DNA of 64,000 bases from Candidatus Bathyarchaeota archaeon (lineage in GTDB: Archaea > Thermoproteota > Bathyarchaeia > Bathyarchaeales > Bathycorpusculaceae), in contig JAOZHS010000002.1 in NCBI GenBank assembly GCA_026014745.1, forward strand, positions 186,001 through 250,000. The letters are read 5' to 3'. A model generated the notes under the pieces. It made no database searches and was not told the DNA's origin. It saw nothing but the letters and a program-made list of their open reading frames with translations. The position numbers and the translations under genes are program-made. Positions 16,124-25,245 of the stretch are shown one piece after another (the first letter of the stretch is position 1; every line of letters begins with the position of its first letter).

Positions 16124-19100
16124 ATGACTGAAACCCTTACGTCCGCACCTATGAAGCGTGTTGAAGATTGGAAAGCCCGACTAATTGATTTATCAAAAAG
16201 AAATAATCTGCTCCATTTCAAGAAAGGCAAACGAGGCAGCCTCACCATAACCCAACCTGACGCTCAAAAAATCTTTGAGAACCTCGTTATAAAAAAGGCG
16301 CATATGGATTTTTGGTCTCCACCCCAAGAAACCCAACCCGCCAAACAGGCAAAAACCAAAACAAAAAGTGCTAAAGCGGAGGCTCAAGCAAAAGCCACAA
16401 AACTGCCAGTCCAAACCGTCACGCTCCCTGAGGAACCTAAACGCCCCAGCGCCAACCAACTCGTCTGCGGTAAACTATCCGCCGAAGAACTGGAACGGAG
16501 CCTCAAAGGGCTAGAGCGCCGCTCCCTTCAGGATTACCGTGAACGCGGTGTACGTATCCTGTATGCAGCATTTGGTACCCTTAATTGGGTGGATGCGGAA
16601 ACCAAAGAAAAAGTCCAATCCCCGTTGGTTTTGGTGCCGCTGGAGTTGACAAGGGAAACGTTCCGTCAACCCTACAATATAGCGTTGCCCCCTGTCGAGG
16701 ACGAAGTTGTTCTTAACCCCGCGTTGGCGGCTAAGCTCAAAAACGACTACAAAATTGACTTGCCGCCTCTACCCGATGAATGGGAAGAACAGAAACTCTC
16801 CGACTACTATACAATGGTTTCGCAGGCTGTCGCGCAGGAAAAAACATGGACAATCGAGTCTACAGTGGATTTAGGGTTGTTCTCATTCCAGAAACTAGTC
16901 ATCTACAAAGACCTCGAATCCAACGCGCAACTAGTTACCCAGCATCCATTTATCCGTGCCATTGCGGGAATCAAAGAAGACAGCTTAATCCAAACGGGAT
17001 TACCCGACGAGAAAGACGTGGATAAAATCGAGCCGCCAGCCAAAACCTATCAGGTTCTTGACGCTGACAGCAGCCAACGCGTCAGCATCGAATACGCCCT
17101 TCATGGACAAAGCTTCGTTATGAAAGGACCGCCTGGCACTGGAAAGAGCCAAACCATCGCCAACATCATTGCCGAATGCATTGCCAACGGCAAAAGCGTA
17201 CTTTTTGTGAGCGACAAAATGGCGGCGCTTGAAGTTGTGTATAAGCGGCTAAGCGAAGTGGGGCTGGCGCATTTCTGTCTACAAATGCACAGCAGCAAAG
17301 CTAACAAACAAGAAGTCGTCGCTGAACTCAAACGGAGCCTCGACGAAACCCTCGTGCCGCGCAAGTTGCCCTCCGAGCATGAGTTTGAACGCCTCACCAT
17401 GTATCGTGAAGAGCTTAACGGTTACGTGACAGCGATTCATGAAAAACGCCCCTACCTACAGCGTAGCGTCTATGACGTTTTAAGCATCATATCCAGCCTA
17501 GAAAGGGTGCCTTTTGTGCCTGTGGGCTTAGCGGATGTGGGGACGCTGACACCACAGAAGATGCTGGAGCTTGAGCAGTTGGTCTCGCAGCTCAGCAAAG
17601 TCTGGCAGGTAGTGGAGGAAACCGATTTTCCCTGGGTAGGTTACCTCGCTGACAGATACAACCTTGAAGTCCGAAGCGAACTCCTCACAACCCTCGAGGC
17701 TATTGATGATACTCTTCGCTCGCTTGAGGCGGAGGCTGAAGATTTTTCCTCGAAACTGGGGGTTTTTCCGCCTGAAACATTTTCGCGCATACAGTGGCTA
17801 TTAGATGTGAGCAAATATCTTTCCGAGAGCTCCAAACCTGAAGCCTACTGGTTAACTAACCCTGCCCTTGACGGGCTCCTTGCTGAGGCTAAAGCTTACC
17901 TTGAAACCAGCCACTGGATAAAACAAACCCGTCTAGACCTAAACGAACGGTACCACCCACGCCTTTTTGAGTTGCCACTCAACCGCTCCGCCGAACTATC
18001 ACTGGCATTAGCGGCTTTAAACAATCAGTTACCCGCGGTTAACGTGTCTGAGAGCGATTTTCTGTCTAAACGTGAAAAAATCTACTCTTTCCTGAAATCT
18101 TCATCGCTGACGGCACATAAATGGCGAGACACCGCCCAAGCTCTAGCCTCCACGTTGGGACTCGACGGCGCCAACCTAACCATTAAACAACTCAAACAAC
18201 TCGCCCGCATTGCGTACCTATGTTTCGCGGCTGATAAGCCTGAGCCGCAGTGGTTTGACGCAAAGTACCTTGAGCAAGTCCAAGAAACCGTAACCAAGGC
18301 TAGACAAATCTACCAAGAACATCACCTGCTAAAAAGCCGCTTAGATGAAACTTACAGCGACGGCATATACAAACTGCCGCTTGACGAATTCATAGCCAAC
18401 TACAGCGGCCCTTACCAAGGCGGAATCAAATTATTCAACAGCAAATACCGAAACGACCAAAAAACCCTCGCCGCACTCACCAATGACGGCAAAGTCCCCA
18501 AAGACGTCCTCAAAGACCTCATTGATGCCCGCAAGGTTAACTGGCTGCAGGGAAAGATTGAGGCATCCGCCGAAACCGTGCAAACCTTGATGGGACATTA
18601 TTATCATAAATCCCGCACAGACTTCTCTGGCGCCGAAAAAGCTCTCTCTTTAACGGATGAAATTCGCAAACTAAATTGGGCAACCACTATTCCCGAACCG
18701 TTGCTTAAACTGCTAACTAGCCCTGCTGCGCCTTCGCCGATGATAAAGAACCTCGGTGAAGAGTTGCAGGCGACATTGACCAAGTGGGAAGCCCAAGCTA
18801 AAGAGGTTGAGGCGTTTTTGCCCATTAAACTGCCTAAATTGGATTTGCCCTTTGCCGAATCCTCCTTGATTCTGCTTGAGGAATGGGCATCTGAAACCGA
18901 AAAGCTGCTCCTTTACCTCTGCAACCAAACCAAAGGTATCCTTGCAACCGCCAAAAAAGAACCCGCCAGCTTCAAGCAGCTCCTCGACGACCTCCAAAAC
19001 GCCGAAACCATCCGCAAAAAAGAAGCCCAAATCATCGGCGAAAAAGTCCAACTTCAACAAAAATACGGCAGCCGCTTCCAAGAACTCCAAACCGACTGGC

Positions 19101-21775
19101 AAAACATCGTGTCGATGCTGGAATGGTGTAAAACCGTGCAAACAGCCTTTGGAGACATTCCGGTACCGCAGGCGTTTGCTGACCTCGCAGCCCAAGGACC
19201 AGACGCAGCCCCCTCCACCGCGGAGCTAGTACAGCAACGCGACATGGCGCAGAAAGCGTTGGCGGATTTCCAAACACGCTTTGACTCAGAGTTGCGCTAT
19301 CAAAATCAACCCCTTGTAGCCCTCGAAATCGCAATTATACGTGAACGTATCCAAGGACTCCGCGAACGTGTAGATGATGTGCAGGTCTGGATTGACTTTA
19401 AAGATACCAAAAACCGCTTTGCGTTGCGTGGTTTGGATGGTTTCTTTGGTCGGTTGGTGGAGCAGAAGATTCCAGCTGAAGATTTACTTGCAGTCTTCCG
19501 CAAAGGCGTCTATCAGGAATGGATGAACAACCTCTACGACGAGGATCAAAAGATGGGGCGTTTCCGCCGTGAGAACCATGAGCAGCTTATTGCGGATTTC
19601 AAGAAACTCGACCTTGACCTCCTTCACCAAACTTCAAGCATGGTTATTGACGCGGCCAATAGCCGAAAACCCCAAGACATACTCATCCAAGCCGCCGACA
19701 CCGAAGCCAGCATCCTCCAAAAAGAAGCAGCCAAAAAACGCCGCCTCATGCCCATCCGCACCCTAATGCAGAAAATCCCCAACCTACTCGTCAAACTCAA
19801 ACCCTGCCTACTCATGAGCCCCATATCGGTAAGCCAGTTTCTGCCACCAGACATGAAATTCGATTTAGTCCTCTTTGATGAGGCTTCCCAGCTTGTCCCC
19901 GAAGACGCCATAGGAGCTATCTACCGCGGCAAAACCATCGTGGTTGCAGGCGACAACAAACAGTTGCCACCCACAAGCTTCTTCCAAAAGAACCTCCTCG
20001 ACGACGTCGATTGGGATGAACTAAGCGACGAAGACGTCGAAGTATTTGACAGCATCCTTGACGAATGCCTCGGCATCGGCTTGCCAGTTAAAACTCTGCG
20101 TTGGCATTACCGTAGCAAACATGAAGAACTCATTGCATTCTCAAACCACCGCTTCTACGACGACGGGCTCATCACTTTCCCCGCAGCCAAAGCCCAAACC
20201 GACGCTTTAGGAGTCAAACTTGCCCATGTCCCAGACGGCATCTATGACCGCGGAGGCAACCGTGACAACCCCAATGAAGCAAAAAAAGTCGCAGACCTCG
20301 TCTTTGAACACTTCAAGAATTACCCCAAAAAGACGCTTGGCGTGGTCACCTTTAGCATTGCACAAATGAATGCTGTCGAAGAAGCAGTTGAAGCGAAACT
20401 CCAAGAAAACCCCGAGTTTGAACACTTCTTTAAAGAAGACCGCCTCGAGGGCTTCTTTGTTAAAAACCTTGAGAACGTACAAGGAGACGAACGCGACGTT
20501 ATCTTCTTTAGCGTAGGCTACGGCTACGACGCAGCGGGACAGATAACAATGAATTTTGGTCCCCTCAACAAACCCGGCGGCGAACGACGCCTCAATGTCG
20601 CTGTTACAAGGGCACGCGAAAAAGTCATCTTAATTACCTCCATAAAAGCCGCAGATATCGACGCAGACGTCAAAGCCCTTGGTGTGCAAACCCTTCGCAC
20701 TTACCTAGACTATGCTGAGCACGGTCCTGAAGCAGCCAATGGCTCAAAAAAAGCCGTTTTCGATTCAGCACTTGACGAGGATGTTTCAGCGGAAATCAAA
20801 AAACTCGGCTACAACATCACCGCGCAGGTTGGCTGTAGCGGCTACCGAATTGACATAGGCGTTGTAGACCCCACTAACCCCGGCTCCTATTTGCTCGGTG
20901 TAGAATGTGACGGCGCAACCTACCAGTATAGTAATAGCGCAAGGGACCGCGACCGCCTCCGCGAGCAGGTCCTGCGCCAACTGGGTTGGCGTATCCACCG
21001 CATCTGGTCACCTGCATGGGTTTCCCGACGTGACAGCGAAATCCGCCGACTCAAAGAAGCCATAGAGCAAGCCCAAAAACAGCAGCTTGACCGAGACGCC
21101 CAAAAACCAATCGCCGACGCCTCCGCCCCCCAAACCGACGTGCAGAAAAACACGTATGCGGGCATTGAAAAAATCGGTGTCCCATACAAGGTGTACCCCC
21201 TAAAAGCCACCTATAACCCCTACATAAAAGCCGCCCGCGGCAAAGCCAGCGTGGACACTAAAATCAAAAACGAGTTCCATTTCCCCGAAAACCGAGAAAA
21301 CCAAACAAAACTCCTATCCGAACTAATCACCAACGAAGGCCCCGTCCACTTTGATTATGCTGTAGAGCGATTGGCTGATTCGTGGGGGATTAAGAAGGTT
21401 ACGCCGAAGATGTCGCATGCCGTCAAAGAAGCCCTCAACAATCTGCTCCGCGAACAGAAAGTCACCCTAAAAGGCAGCTTCCTTTGGTCACCCACACAAA
21501 AAGAGACCCCCATCCGCGTGCCCATACCCGGCGTCCCCGAATCCAAACGCAAACCCCAATACATCTCGCCCGAAGAAGTAGAGGCAACAATGAAGCTAAT
21601 CGCCCAATACGCTCTGGGCATAAGTGATGAATCATTGATTGCAGAAACCGCCAAGGTCTTCGGCGTCAATCACGGCGGCGACGAAGCCAAAACCGTTTTT
21701 GCAGAAGCTCTCAAACGGTTGGTTCGGGAGAGAAAACTAGTCTGTAGAGAAGACGGCATTATCTCCGCCGCCTAA
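16124..21775 (+). CDS. DUF4011 / SF1 helicase / Vsr-like nuclease / DUF3320 protein, probable antiviral defence
   Basis: The start is ATG 16124 (GGAG 10 bases upstream). The 1,883-aa product begins with a DUF4011-like region (KARLIDLSKRNNLLHF). Next come a superfamily I helicase split around a very long coiled-coil insert: Walker A GPPGTGKS (335-342), Walker B VLFDEAS (D1252, E1253), GDNKQLPP and LNVAVTRAREKV near 1490. A Vsr/MTES_1575-like nuclease follows, with RIDIGVVDP (D1577), GVECDGATY (E1594, D1596) and LGWRIHRIWS. A DUF3320-like tail ends it (about 1735-1880). This architecture matches single-gene systems reported as anti-phage (the 'hhe' type, from memory). It stands alone, without a methylase. 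Confidence 0.8.
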   Translation: MTETLTSAPMKRVEDWKARLIDLSKRNNLLHFKKGKRGSLTITQPDAQKIFENLVIKKAHMDFWSPPQETQPAKQAKTKTKSAKAEAQAKATKLPVQTVTLPEEPKRPSANQLVCGKLSAEELERSLKGLERRSLQDYRERGVRILYAAFGTLNWVDAETKEKVQSPLVLVPLELTRETFRQPYNIALPPVEDEVVLNPALAAKLKNDYKIDLPPLPDEWEEQKLSDYYTMVSQAVAQEKTWTIESTVDLGLFSFQKLVIYKDLESNAQLVTQHPFIRAIAGIKEDSLIQTGLPDEKDVDKIEPPAKTYQVLDADSSQRVSIEYALHGQSFVMKGPPGTGKSQTIANIIAECIANGKSVLFVSDKMAALEVVYKRLSEVGLAHFCLQMHSSKANKQEVVAELKRSLDETLVPRKLPSEHEFERLTMYREELNGYVTAIHEKRPYLQRSVYDVLSIISSLERVPFVPVGLADVGTLTPQKMLELEQLVSQLSKVWQVVEETDFPWVGYLADRYNLEVRSELLTTLEAIDDTLRSLEAEAEDFSSKLGVFPPETFSRIQWLLDVSKYLSESSKPEAYWLTNPALDGLLAEAKAYLETSHWIKQTRLDLNERYHPRLFELPLNRSAELSLALAALNNQLPAVNVSESDFLSKREKIYSFLKSSSLTAHKWRDTAQALASTLGLDGANLTIKQLKQLARIAYLCFAADKPEPQWFDAKYLEQVQETVTKARQIYQEHHLLKSRLDETYSDGIYKLPLDEFIANYSGPYQGGIKLFNSKYRNDQKTLAALTNDGKVPKDVLKDLIDARKVNWLQGKIEASAETVQTLMGHYYHKSRTDFSGAEKALSLTDEIRKLNWATTIPEPLLKLLTSPAAPSPMIKNLGEELQATLTKWEAQAKEVEAFLPIKLPKLDLPFAESSLILLEEWASETEKLLLYLCNQTKGILATAKKEPASFKQLLDDLQNAETIRKKEAQIIGEKVQLQQKYGSRFQELQTDWQNIVSMLEWCKTVQTAFGDIPVPQAFADLAAQGPDAAPSTAELVQQRDMAQKALADFQTRFDSELRYQNQPLVALEIAIIRERIQGLRERVDDVQVWIDFKDTKNRFALRGLDGFFGRLVEQKIPAEDLLAVFRKGVYQEWMNNLYDEDQKMGRFRRENHEQLIADFKKLDLDLLHQTSSMVIDAANSRKPQDILIQAADTEASILQKEAAKKRRLMPIRTLMQKIPNLLVKLKPCLLMSPISVSQFLPPDMKFDLVLFDEASQLVPEDAIGAIYRGKTIVVAGDNKQLPPTSFFQKNLLDDVDWDELSDEDVEVFDSILDECLGIGLPVKTLRWHYRSKHEELIAFSNHRFYDDGLITFPAAKAQTDALGVKLAHVPDGIYDRGGNRDNPNEAKKVADLVFEHFKNYPKKTLGVVTFSIAQMNAVEEAVEAKLQENPEFEHFFKEDRLEGFFVKNLENVQGDERDVIFFSVGYGYDAAGQITMNFGPLNKPGGERRLNVAVTRAREKVILITSIKAADIDADVKALGVQTLRTYLDYAEHGPEAANGSKKAVFDSALDEDVSAEIKKLGYNITAQVGCSGYRIDIGVVDPTNPGSYLLGVECDGATYQYSNSARDRDRLREQVLRQLGWRIHRIWSPAWVSRRDSEIRRLKEAIEQAQKQQLDRDAQKPIADASAPQTDVQKNTYAGIEKIGVPYKVYPLKATYNPYIKAARGKASVDTKIKNEFHFPENRENQTKLLSELITNEGPVHFDYAVERLADSWGIKKVTPKMSHAVKEALNNLLREQKVTLKGSFLWSPTQKETPIRVPIPGVPESKRKPQYISPEEVEATMKLIAQYALGISDESLIAETAKVFGVNHGGDEAKTVFAEALKRLVRERKLVCREDGIISAA

Positions 21776-21779
21776 CCCC

Positions 21780-22475
21780 CTAATTTTGGTTTAATTTTTT
21801 TATTAGCAGGGGCAAATCGGTTAGGGACGTTATGATATAGTTTGCGCCGCTTGTCATAAGTTGCTCTTTGGTGGAAAAGCCCGTAGGGTACCCGACGGAT
21901 AGGGCTTTCAATTCTTTAGCGCTCTGCATATCTACTGTGCTGTCGCCGACTATGACTGTGGCTTCTTTGGCTGCCTTGAGCGTGTTTAATGCAACCTCAA
22001 ACTGTTCAATGTGGGGTTTAACGTCTTTTACTTTGTCTCGTGCAACCAAAACCTGGAAGTATTCTGCTATTTTGAATCGGTTGAGGATGTAAGCGGCTGC
22101 TTTTTCACTGTTAGAAGTGCATAAGCCAATTTTGAGGTTCAACCGTTGAAGCTCCTTGAGCGTTTCTGCAACGCCTGGAAGCAAACTGGTGGTTTCGGCG
22201 GCTTCTAACTCGTATTTTTCGGCAAGCGCCAAAGAGTGAGTGCGGAGTTCCTCGAAGATTTCGGGGTTTTTGGCTTTTCTTGTGTATAGCTGGGTTTTTT
22301 TGAGCATCTCAAAGATGCTTTCGTTAACTTTAAGCACGGAGGGTGGGATATTTTTTTGTATGAGGTAGCTGCGGACTTCGCCTCGGAGGGCTTTGTAGTC
22401 TAAGTTAAAGGTGGCAAGTGTTCCGTCTAAATCAAATATTACCGCTTCGATGGGCATCTTGGTCTGCTGCTCCAT
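21780..22475 (-). CDS. HAD-family phosphatase, phosphoglycolate-phosphatase-like
   Basis: A 231-aa protein with the HAD motifs in order: I, DLDGT (nucleophile D15, D17); a helical cap (about 25-95); II, CTSNS; III, a Lys in VKPHIEQF; IV, GDSTVDMQSAKELK. The pattern is that of Gph/beta-phosphoglucomutase-like small-molecule phosphatases. Substrate not predictable. It is convergent with the large helicase gene, 4 bases between stops, so the two transcripts meet there. Confidence 0.85.
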   Translation of the reverse strand: MEQQTKMPIEAVIFDLDGTLATFNLDYKALRGEVRSYLIQKNIPPSVLKVNESIFEMLKKTQLYTRKAKNPEIFEELRTHSLALAEKYELEAAETTSLLPGVAETLKELQRLNLKIGLCTSNSEKAAAYILNRFKIAEYFQVLVARDKVKDVKPHIEQFEVALNTLKAAKEATVIVGDSTVDMQSAKELKALSVGYPTGFSTKEQLMTSGANYIITSLTDLPLLIKKLNQN

Positions 22476-22593
22476 TATGGGTCGTTATAGAACGGGGGGT
22501 TAGACGTGCGTGACAAGAGATATACTTTGTGGTAAAACCGCCTTTCGACTCAGCGAACGCTTGTTTGCAGCATTCAAAAAGATGGCTGGGCGG

Positions 22594-23565
22594 CTACTTG
22601 GTTACAATCACTTTTATGGGCTTCTCTTGGGGGTTCTCCACCGCCGCCAAAGCTTTCTCAAAGTCTTCAAGCTTAAACCGATGCGTAATGAGTCCCTTGA
22701 CGTCGACGAGTTTGCGTGCAATCAACTCAACCGCCAAAGGATACTCCACAGGCGAAATGTACATCGTGAAGAAATGGGCTTCGTCAGCGTCTTCTAAGTT
22801 CAAGTAGCCCTTGGATTCCCCGATTAACGCCACTTTGCCTGCTTTACGCACCAGAAAAGGCGTTTGCTCCACAGTTTTTTGGGTGCCTGCTGCTTCAATG
22901 ACAAAATCTGAGCCCAGTTTGGTGACTTTGCGCACCGTTTTGATAACGTCTTCATTGGCAGCGTTTACGACCACGTCGGCTCCATACTTTTCAGAGAGCT
23001 CTAAGCGGTAATCCTCTAAATCCACAGCGATGACTCGGCAGCCATTCATCAAAGCCACTTGTGTCATTAGCAGCCCAATGGCACCCTGTCCAAGCACTGT
23101 AACCCAATCACCCAAGTTCGGCTGCAAACTGTTAAGCACCCGAAGCGCTAATGCCACGGGCTCCACCACAGCGGCTTCCTCATCGGAAACCTCTTGGGGG
23201 ATAGGGATGATGCTTCGGGGCAGCATTGCTTTGGATTCAGCGAAGAAACCGTCGCGGGTTAACCCGTAGAATTTGCCTCGAACACAATAAGTCGGCAAAC
23301 CGCGCAGACAAAAGAAGCAGTGTCCGCAGTTTACGATGGGCACCATGACTACCCGTTCGCCGTTGTCGGTTCGATTTCCGCAGGCGTCGTGTCCTATGAT
23401 GCGGCCTTTGCGCATCCATTTCCAGTCGCCACGGTAGATGTGCATGTCGGTTCCGCAGATTCCGCCTGCCTTAAAATTTACCAGCACTTGGTTGGCTTTG
23501 ACTTTGGGTTCAGCTACATCTTCGATGTGAATTTTTTGTGTTCCGCGATAAACTGCAGCTTTCAA
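22594..23565 (-). CDS. Zinc-dependent alcohol/polyol dehydrogenase (MDR family)
   Basis: A 323-aa medium-chain dehydrogenase. The catalytic zinc site starts with GGICGTDMHIYRGDW and GHDACGN. The structural-zinc loop NCGHCFFCLRGLPTYC has all four Cys. The Rossmann nucleotide site is GQGAIGLLMTQVALMNG, with VDLEDYR after the second strand, where the acidic residue favours NAD over NADP. It resembles sorbitol or L-threonine dehydrogenases and archaeal glucose dehydrogenase relatives. At about 30 residues shorter than usual, it has a compact C-terminus. Substrate open. Confidence 0.85.
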   Translation of the reverse strand: MKAAVYRGTQKIHIEDVAEPKVKANQVLVNFKAGGICGTDMHIYRGDWKWMRKGRIIGHDACGNRTDNGERVVMVPIVNCGHCFFCLRGLPTYCVRGKFYGLTRDGFFAESKAMLPRSIIPIPQEVSDEEAAVVEPVALALRVLNSLQPNLGDWVTVLGQGAIGLLMTQVALMNGCRVIAVDLEDYRLELSEKYGADVVVNAANEDVIKTVRKVTKLGSDFVIEAAGTQKTVEQTPFLVRKAGKVALIGESKGYLNLEDADEAHFFTMYISPVEYPLAVELIARKLVDVKGLITHRFKLEDFEKALAAVENPQEKPIKVIVTK

Positions 23566-23671
23566 AACCTCGCCTCACCTCTATGTAAGTTGTTTCGCGT
23601 ATTAAGATTGTTATAGTGTGCTGTGGCAATAGACTAATAACAGTCTTAGAGCTTAGTGGCTGTGATGCGCC

Positions 23672-23887
23672 TTGAATTTAGATGAATACACAAAAGAGCA
23701 GCTTTGGCAGTTGATTGTTGAGTCAGTGCACGCTTCAGTGATGTATCCCACCCATAAAGCCTACACCCGAGACAGCATCTTGCCCCAGAATCCAGCGTTG
23801 ACGCCACTAGAGCTTGCGGAGCAGTTAGGGATGCCCCTCGGCGAGGCGCTGGTGATTTTAAGTGAGTTAGCGCAGGACAAGAAATAG
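23672..23887 (+). CDS. Small helix-turn-helix-like protein
   Basis: A 71-aa frame from a TTG at 23672 with no clear ribosome-binding site. The C-terminal part (LTPLELAEQLGMPLGEALVI) reads like a helix-turn-helix: Ala-x3-Gly in the turn region and hydrophobic spacing as in ArsR/MarR-type domains. It is divergent from the alcohol dehydrogenase, 106 bases away, and could regulate it. No family recognised. Confidence 0.5.
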   Translation: MNLDEYTKEQLWQLIVESVHASVMYPTHKAYTRDSILPQNPALTPLELAEQLGMPLGEALVILSELAQDKK

Positions 23888-24003
23888 CTTCAGAGTACGG
23901 GTTTTGTTTCGATTAGCTTATATGCCCATTAATCTTTAGATTCAAATGCAGCAGTGAGTGAGAGGCTGCTTTGTTTGTGTTTGTCTGTTTGGAGGTGAAT
24001 TGC

Positions 24004-24210
24004 TTGAAGCTTAGTGCACGTAATCAGTTTCGTGGAAAAGTGGTTGAAGTCAAAAAAGGCGTCATTACCGCAGAAATCAAAGTCGAAATCACCATGCCCG
24101 TAACAATAACTTCCGTGATTACTAAAGAATCCGCGGATGAATTAGACTTAAAAGTCGGCGACGAAGTGGCTGCAATCGTTAAATCTACTGAGGTTATGAT
24201 TTCTAAATAA
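24004..24210 (+). CDS. Mop/TOBE-domain molybdate-binding protein
   Basis: The start is TTG 24004, 5 bases after a perfect GGAGGTGA site; an earlier in-frame TTG at 23971 has none. The 68-aa product is a single Mop domain: KLSARNQFRGKVVEVKKG, then ITMPVTITSVITKESADEL, then VGDEVAAIVKSTEVMI. Single-Mop proteins (molbindins) form hexamers that store molybdate or tungstate. The gene stands alone, with no transporter or cofactor gene nearby. A T-rich terminator follows. Confidence 0.85.
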   Translation: MKLSARNQFRGKVVEVKKGVITAEIKVEITMPVTITSVITKESADELDLKVGDEVAAIVKSTEVMISK

Positions 24211-24239
24211 TTTTTTCTTTATTTTTTGTCGAAAGAAGG
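24211..24239 (+). terminator. T-rich terminator after the Mop gene
   Basis: Two T6 runs (TTTTTTC and ATTTTTTG) immediately follow the stop codon. Archaeal RNA polymerase terminates at such T tracts without needing a hairpin. Confidence 0.5.
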
Positions 24240-24264
24240 TAAAATAGGAAAAAGAAAGATTGGC

Positions 24265-24816
24265 TTATTCTACAACGTAACGGTAAGTTACGTGTTCGCC
24301 TGCCGTGGTGCTTCTTCGGGTAATCTTGAGGACGTCGCCGGGTTGTGCGCCGATGGCTTTAACTGCGGGGTCGCCAGAGCGGATCTGGGGCATCTGGTAG
24401 GGCTGGACTTTGAATTGACCGAGGAGTTGATTCTTTTCTTTTTCGCTTAGAATTTCATGATAGGGAACAAGGGCATGTTCAAAGATGTCGAAAACTGGGA
24501 ATGATTTTGGTAAGAGTTCAACGTTTTTCTTTTTTGCGCCCAATTTTACGGCGTGGGTGTAGCGGCCTTCGGTGACGACTATGGCTCGTTCTAGCTCTTT
24601 TTCTTTCATCACCTTATAGAGGGTGTTCATTGCTGCGATGCCCACGGTGGCTTCGCCAAGGATACACCAAACGATGGCGCGTTCCTTGTCTTGGGGTATG
24701 TCAATTATGTAGGCGTAGGCGCCTTCGTATTGTTGCTTCTCGACAAGCTTGTATTTTCTGAGTTTAATCAGAACTTCTGCCTTGCGTTCCTCAATCGTTA
24801 ACATATTAGTACTCAA
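24265..24816 (-). CDS. rpoH: RNA polymerase subunit H, long form with Rpb5-like N-terminal jaw domain
   Basis: A 183-aa protein. Residues 113-183 are a complete archaeal RpoH: EHALVPYHEILS, then QMPQIRSGDPAVKAIGAQPGD, then STTAGEHVTYRYVVE. Archaeal RpoH normally is only this part (about 75-85 aa). Here residues 1-112 form an added domain whose pattern VGI(58-60) ... MKEKELERAIVV (70-81) ... T87 ... LLPKSFPVFDIFEH runs straight into the core, as the N-terminal jaw domain does in eukaryotic Rpb5 (KVGI ... MQEENITRALIVV ... T ... ITEHELVPEH in human Rpb5, from memory). It is not next to rpoB or rpoA here. Confidence 0.88.
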   Translation of the reverse strand: MSTNMLTIEERKAEVLIKLRKYKLVEKQQYEGAYAYIIDIPQDKERAIVWCILGEATVGIAAMNTLYKVMKEKELERAIVVTEGRYTHAVKLGAKKKNVELLPKSFPVFDIFEHALVPYHEILSEKEKNQLLGQFKVQPYQMPQIRSGDPAVKAIGAQPGDVLKITRRSTTAGEHVTYRYVVE

Positions 24817-25245
24817 GCCACAAACCTCAAAGTGAGAATACTCGCATCCTAAAACAAACCATTTACCCTTAAACTTTTCTCTTCAAAGAGCGGGCGAACC
24901 CAACAAAAACACATTTTTTTCGCCTAATTTTTCTTTTTCTGTAGCGCGTTGAATCTAAAAAACGTCTTTGAAGCATATTGCGATTGCATTTGACCTATTA
25001 GTAGACCTAGCGCGCTCCCTATTGTAAAGTGTAAATAGACACGGGATTTCTACTGGTTTTCAATATGCTAATGGGCTGGTTTTGCGTCAATAGGACCTAC
25101 CCCTCTTAGGTTTCTGCATAGAACCACTAATAGGATCCAAATAGGCTGCAAATAGGTTCGTTGAGAGCAAAGAAAGCAGTGAACAACACAATGCAATCGT
25201 AGTATGCTAAAACAGTATAAACATTAAAGAAAAGAAGAAAAAAGA
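24817..25245. other. 429-base intergenic region with repeats
   Basis: No gene was found on either strand. The region contains one copy of a 92-bp dispersed repeat (25043-25134). It also has at least six AATAGG or CCTATT words in both orientations (about 24990-25155), giving it a repetitive look. It lies downstream of nrdG and upstream of rpoH, both on the minus strand, so it must hold the rpoH promoter. Confidence 0.6.
25043..25134 (+). repeat. Dispersed intergenic repeat, copy A (92 bp)
   Basis: It begins GGGATTTCTACTG and contains ATGCTAATG, GACCTACCCC, CTTAGG and CTGCAT, ending TAATAGG. The reverse complement of 43381-43472 matches along its whole length at roughly three quarters of positions, with two single-base gaps. 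The conserved CCTA-n7-TAGG block is palindromic. It has no open frame common to both copies. Confidence 0.7.
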
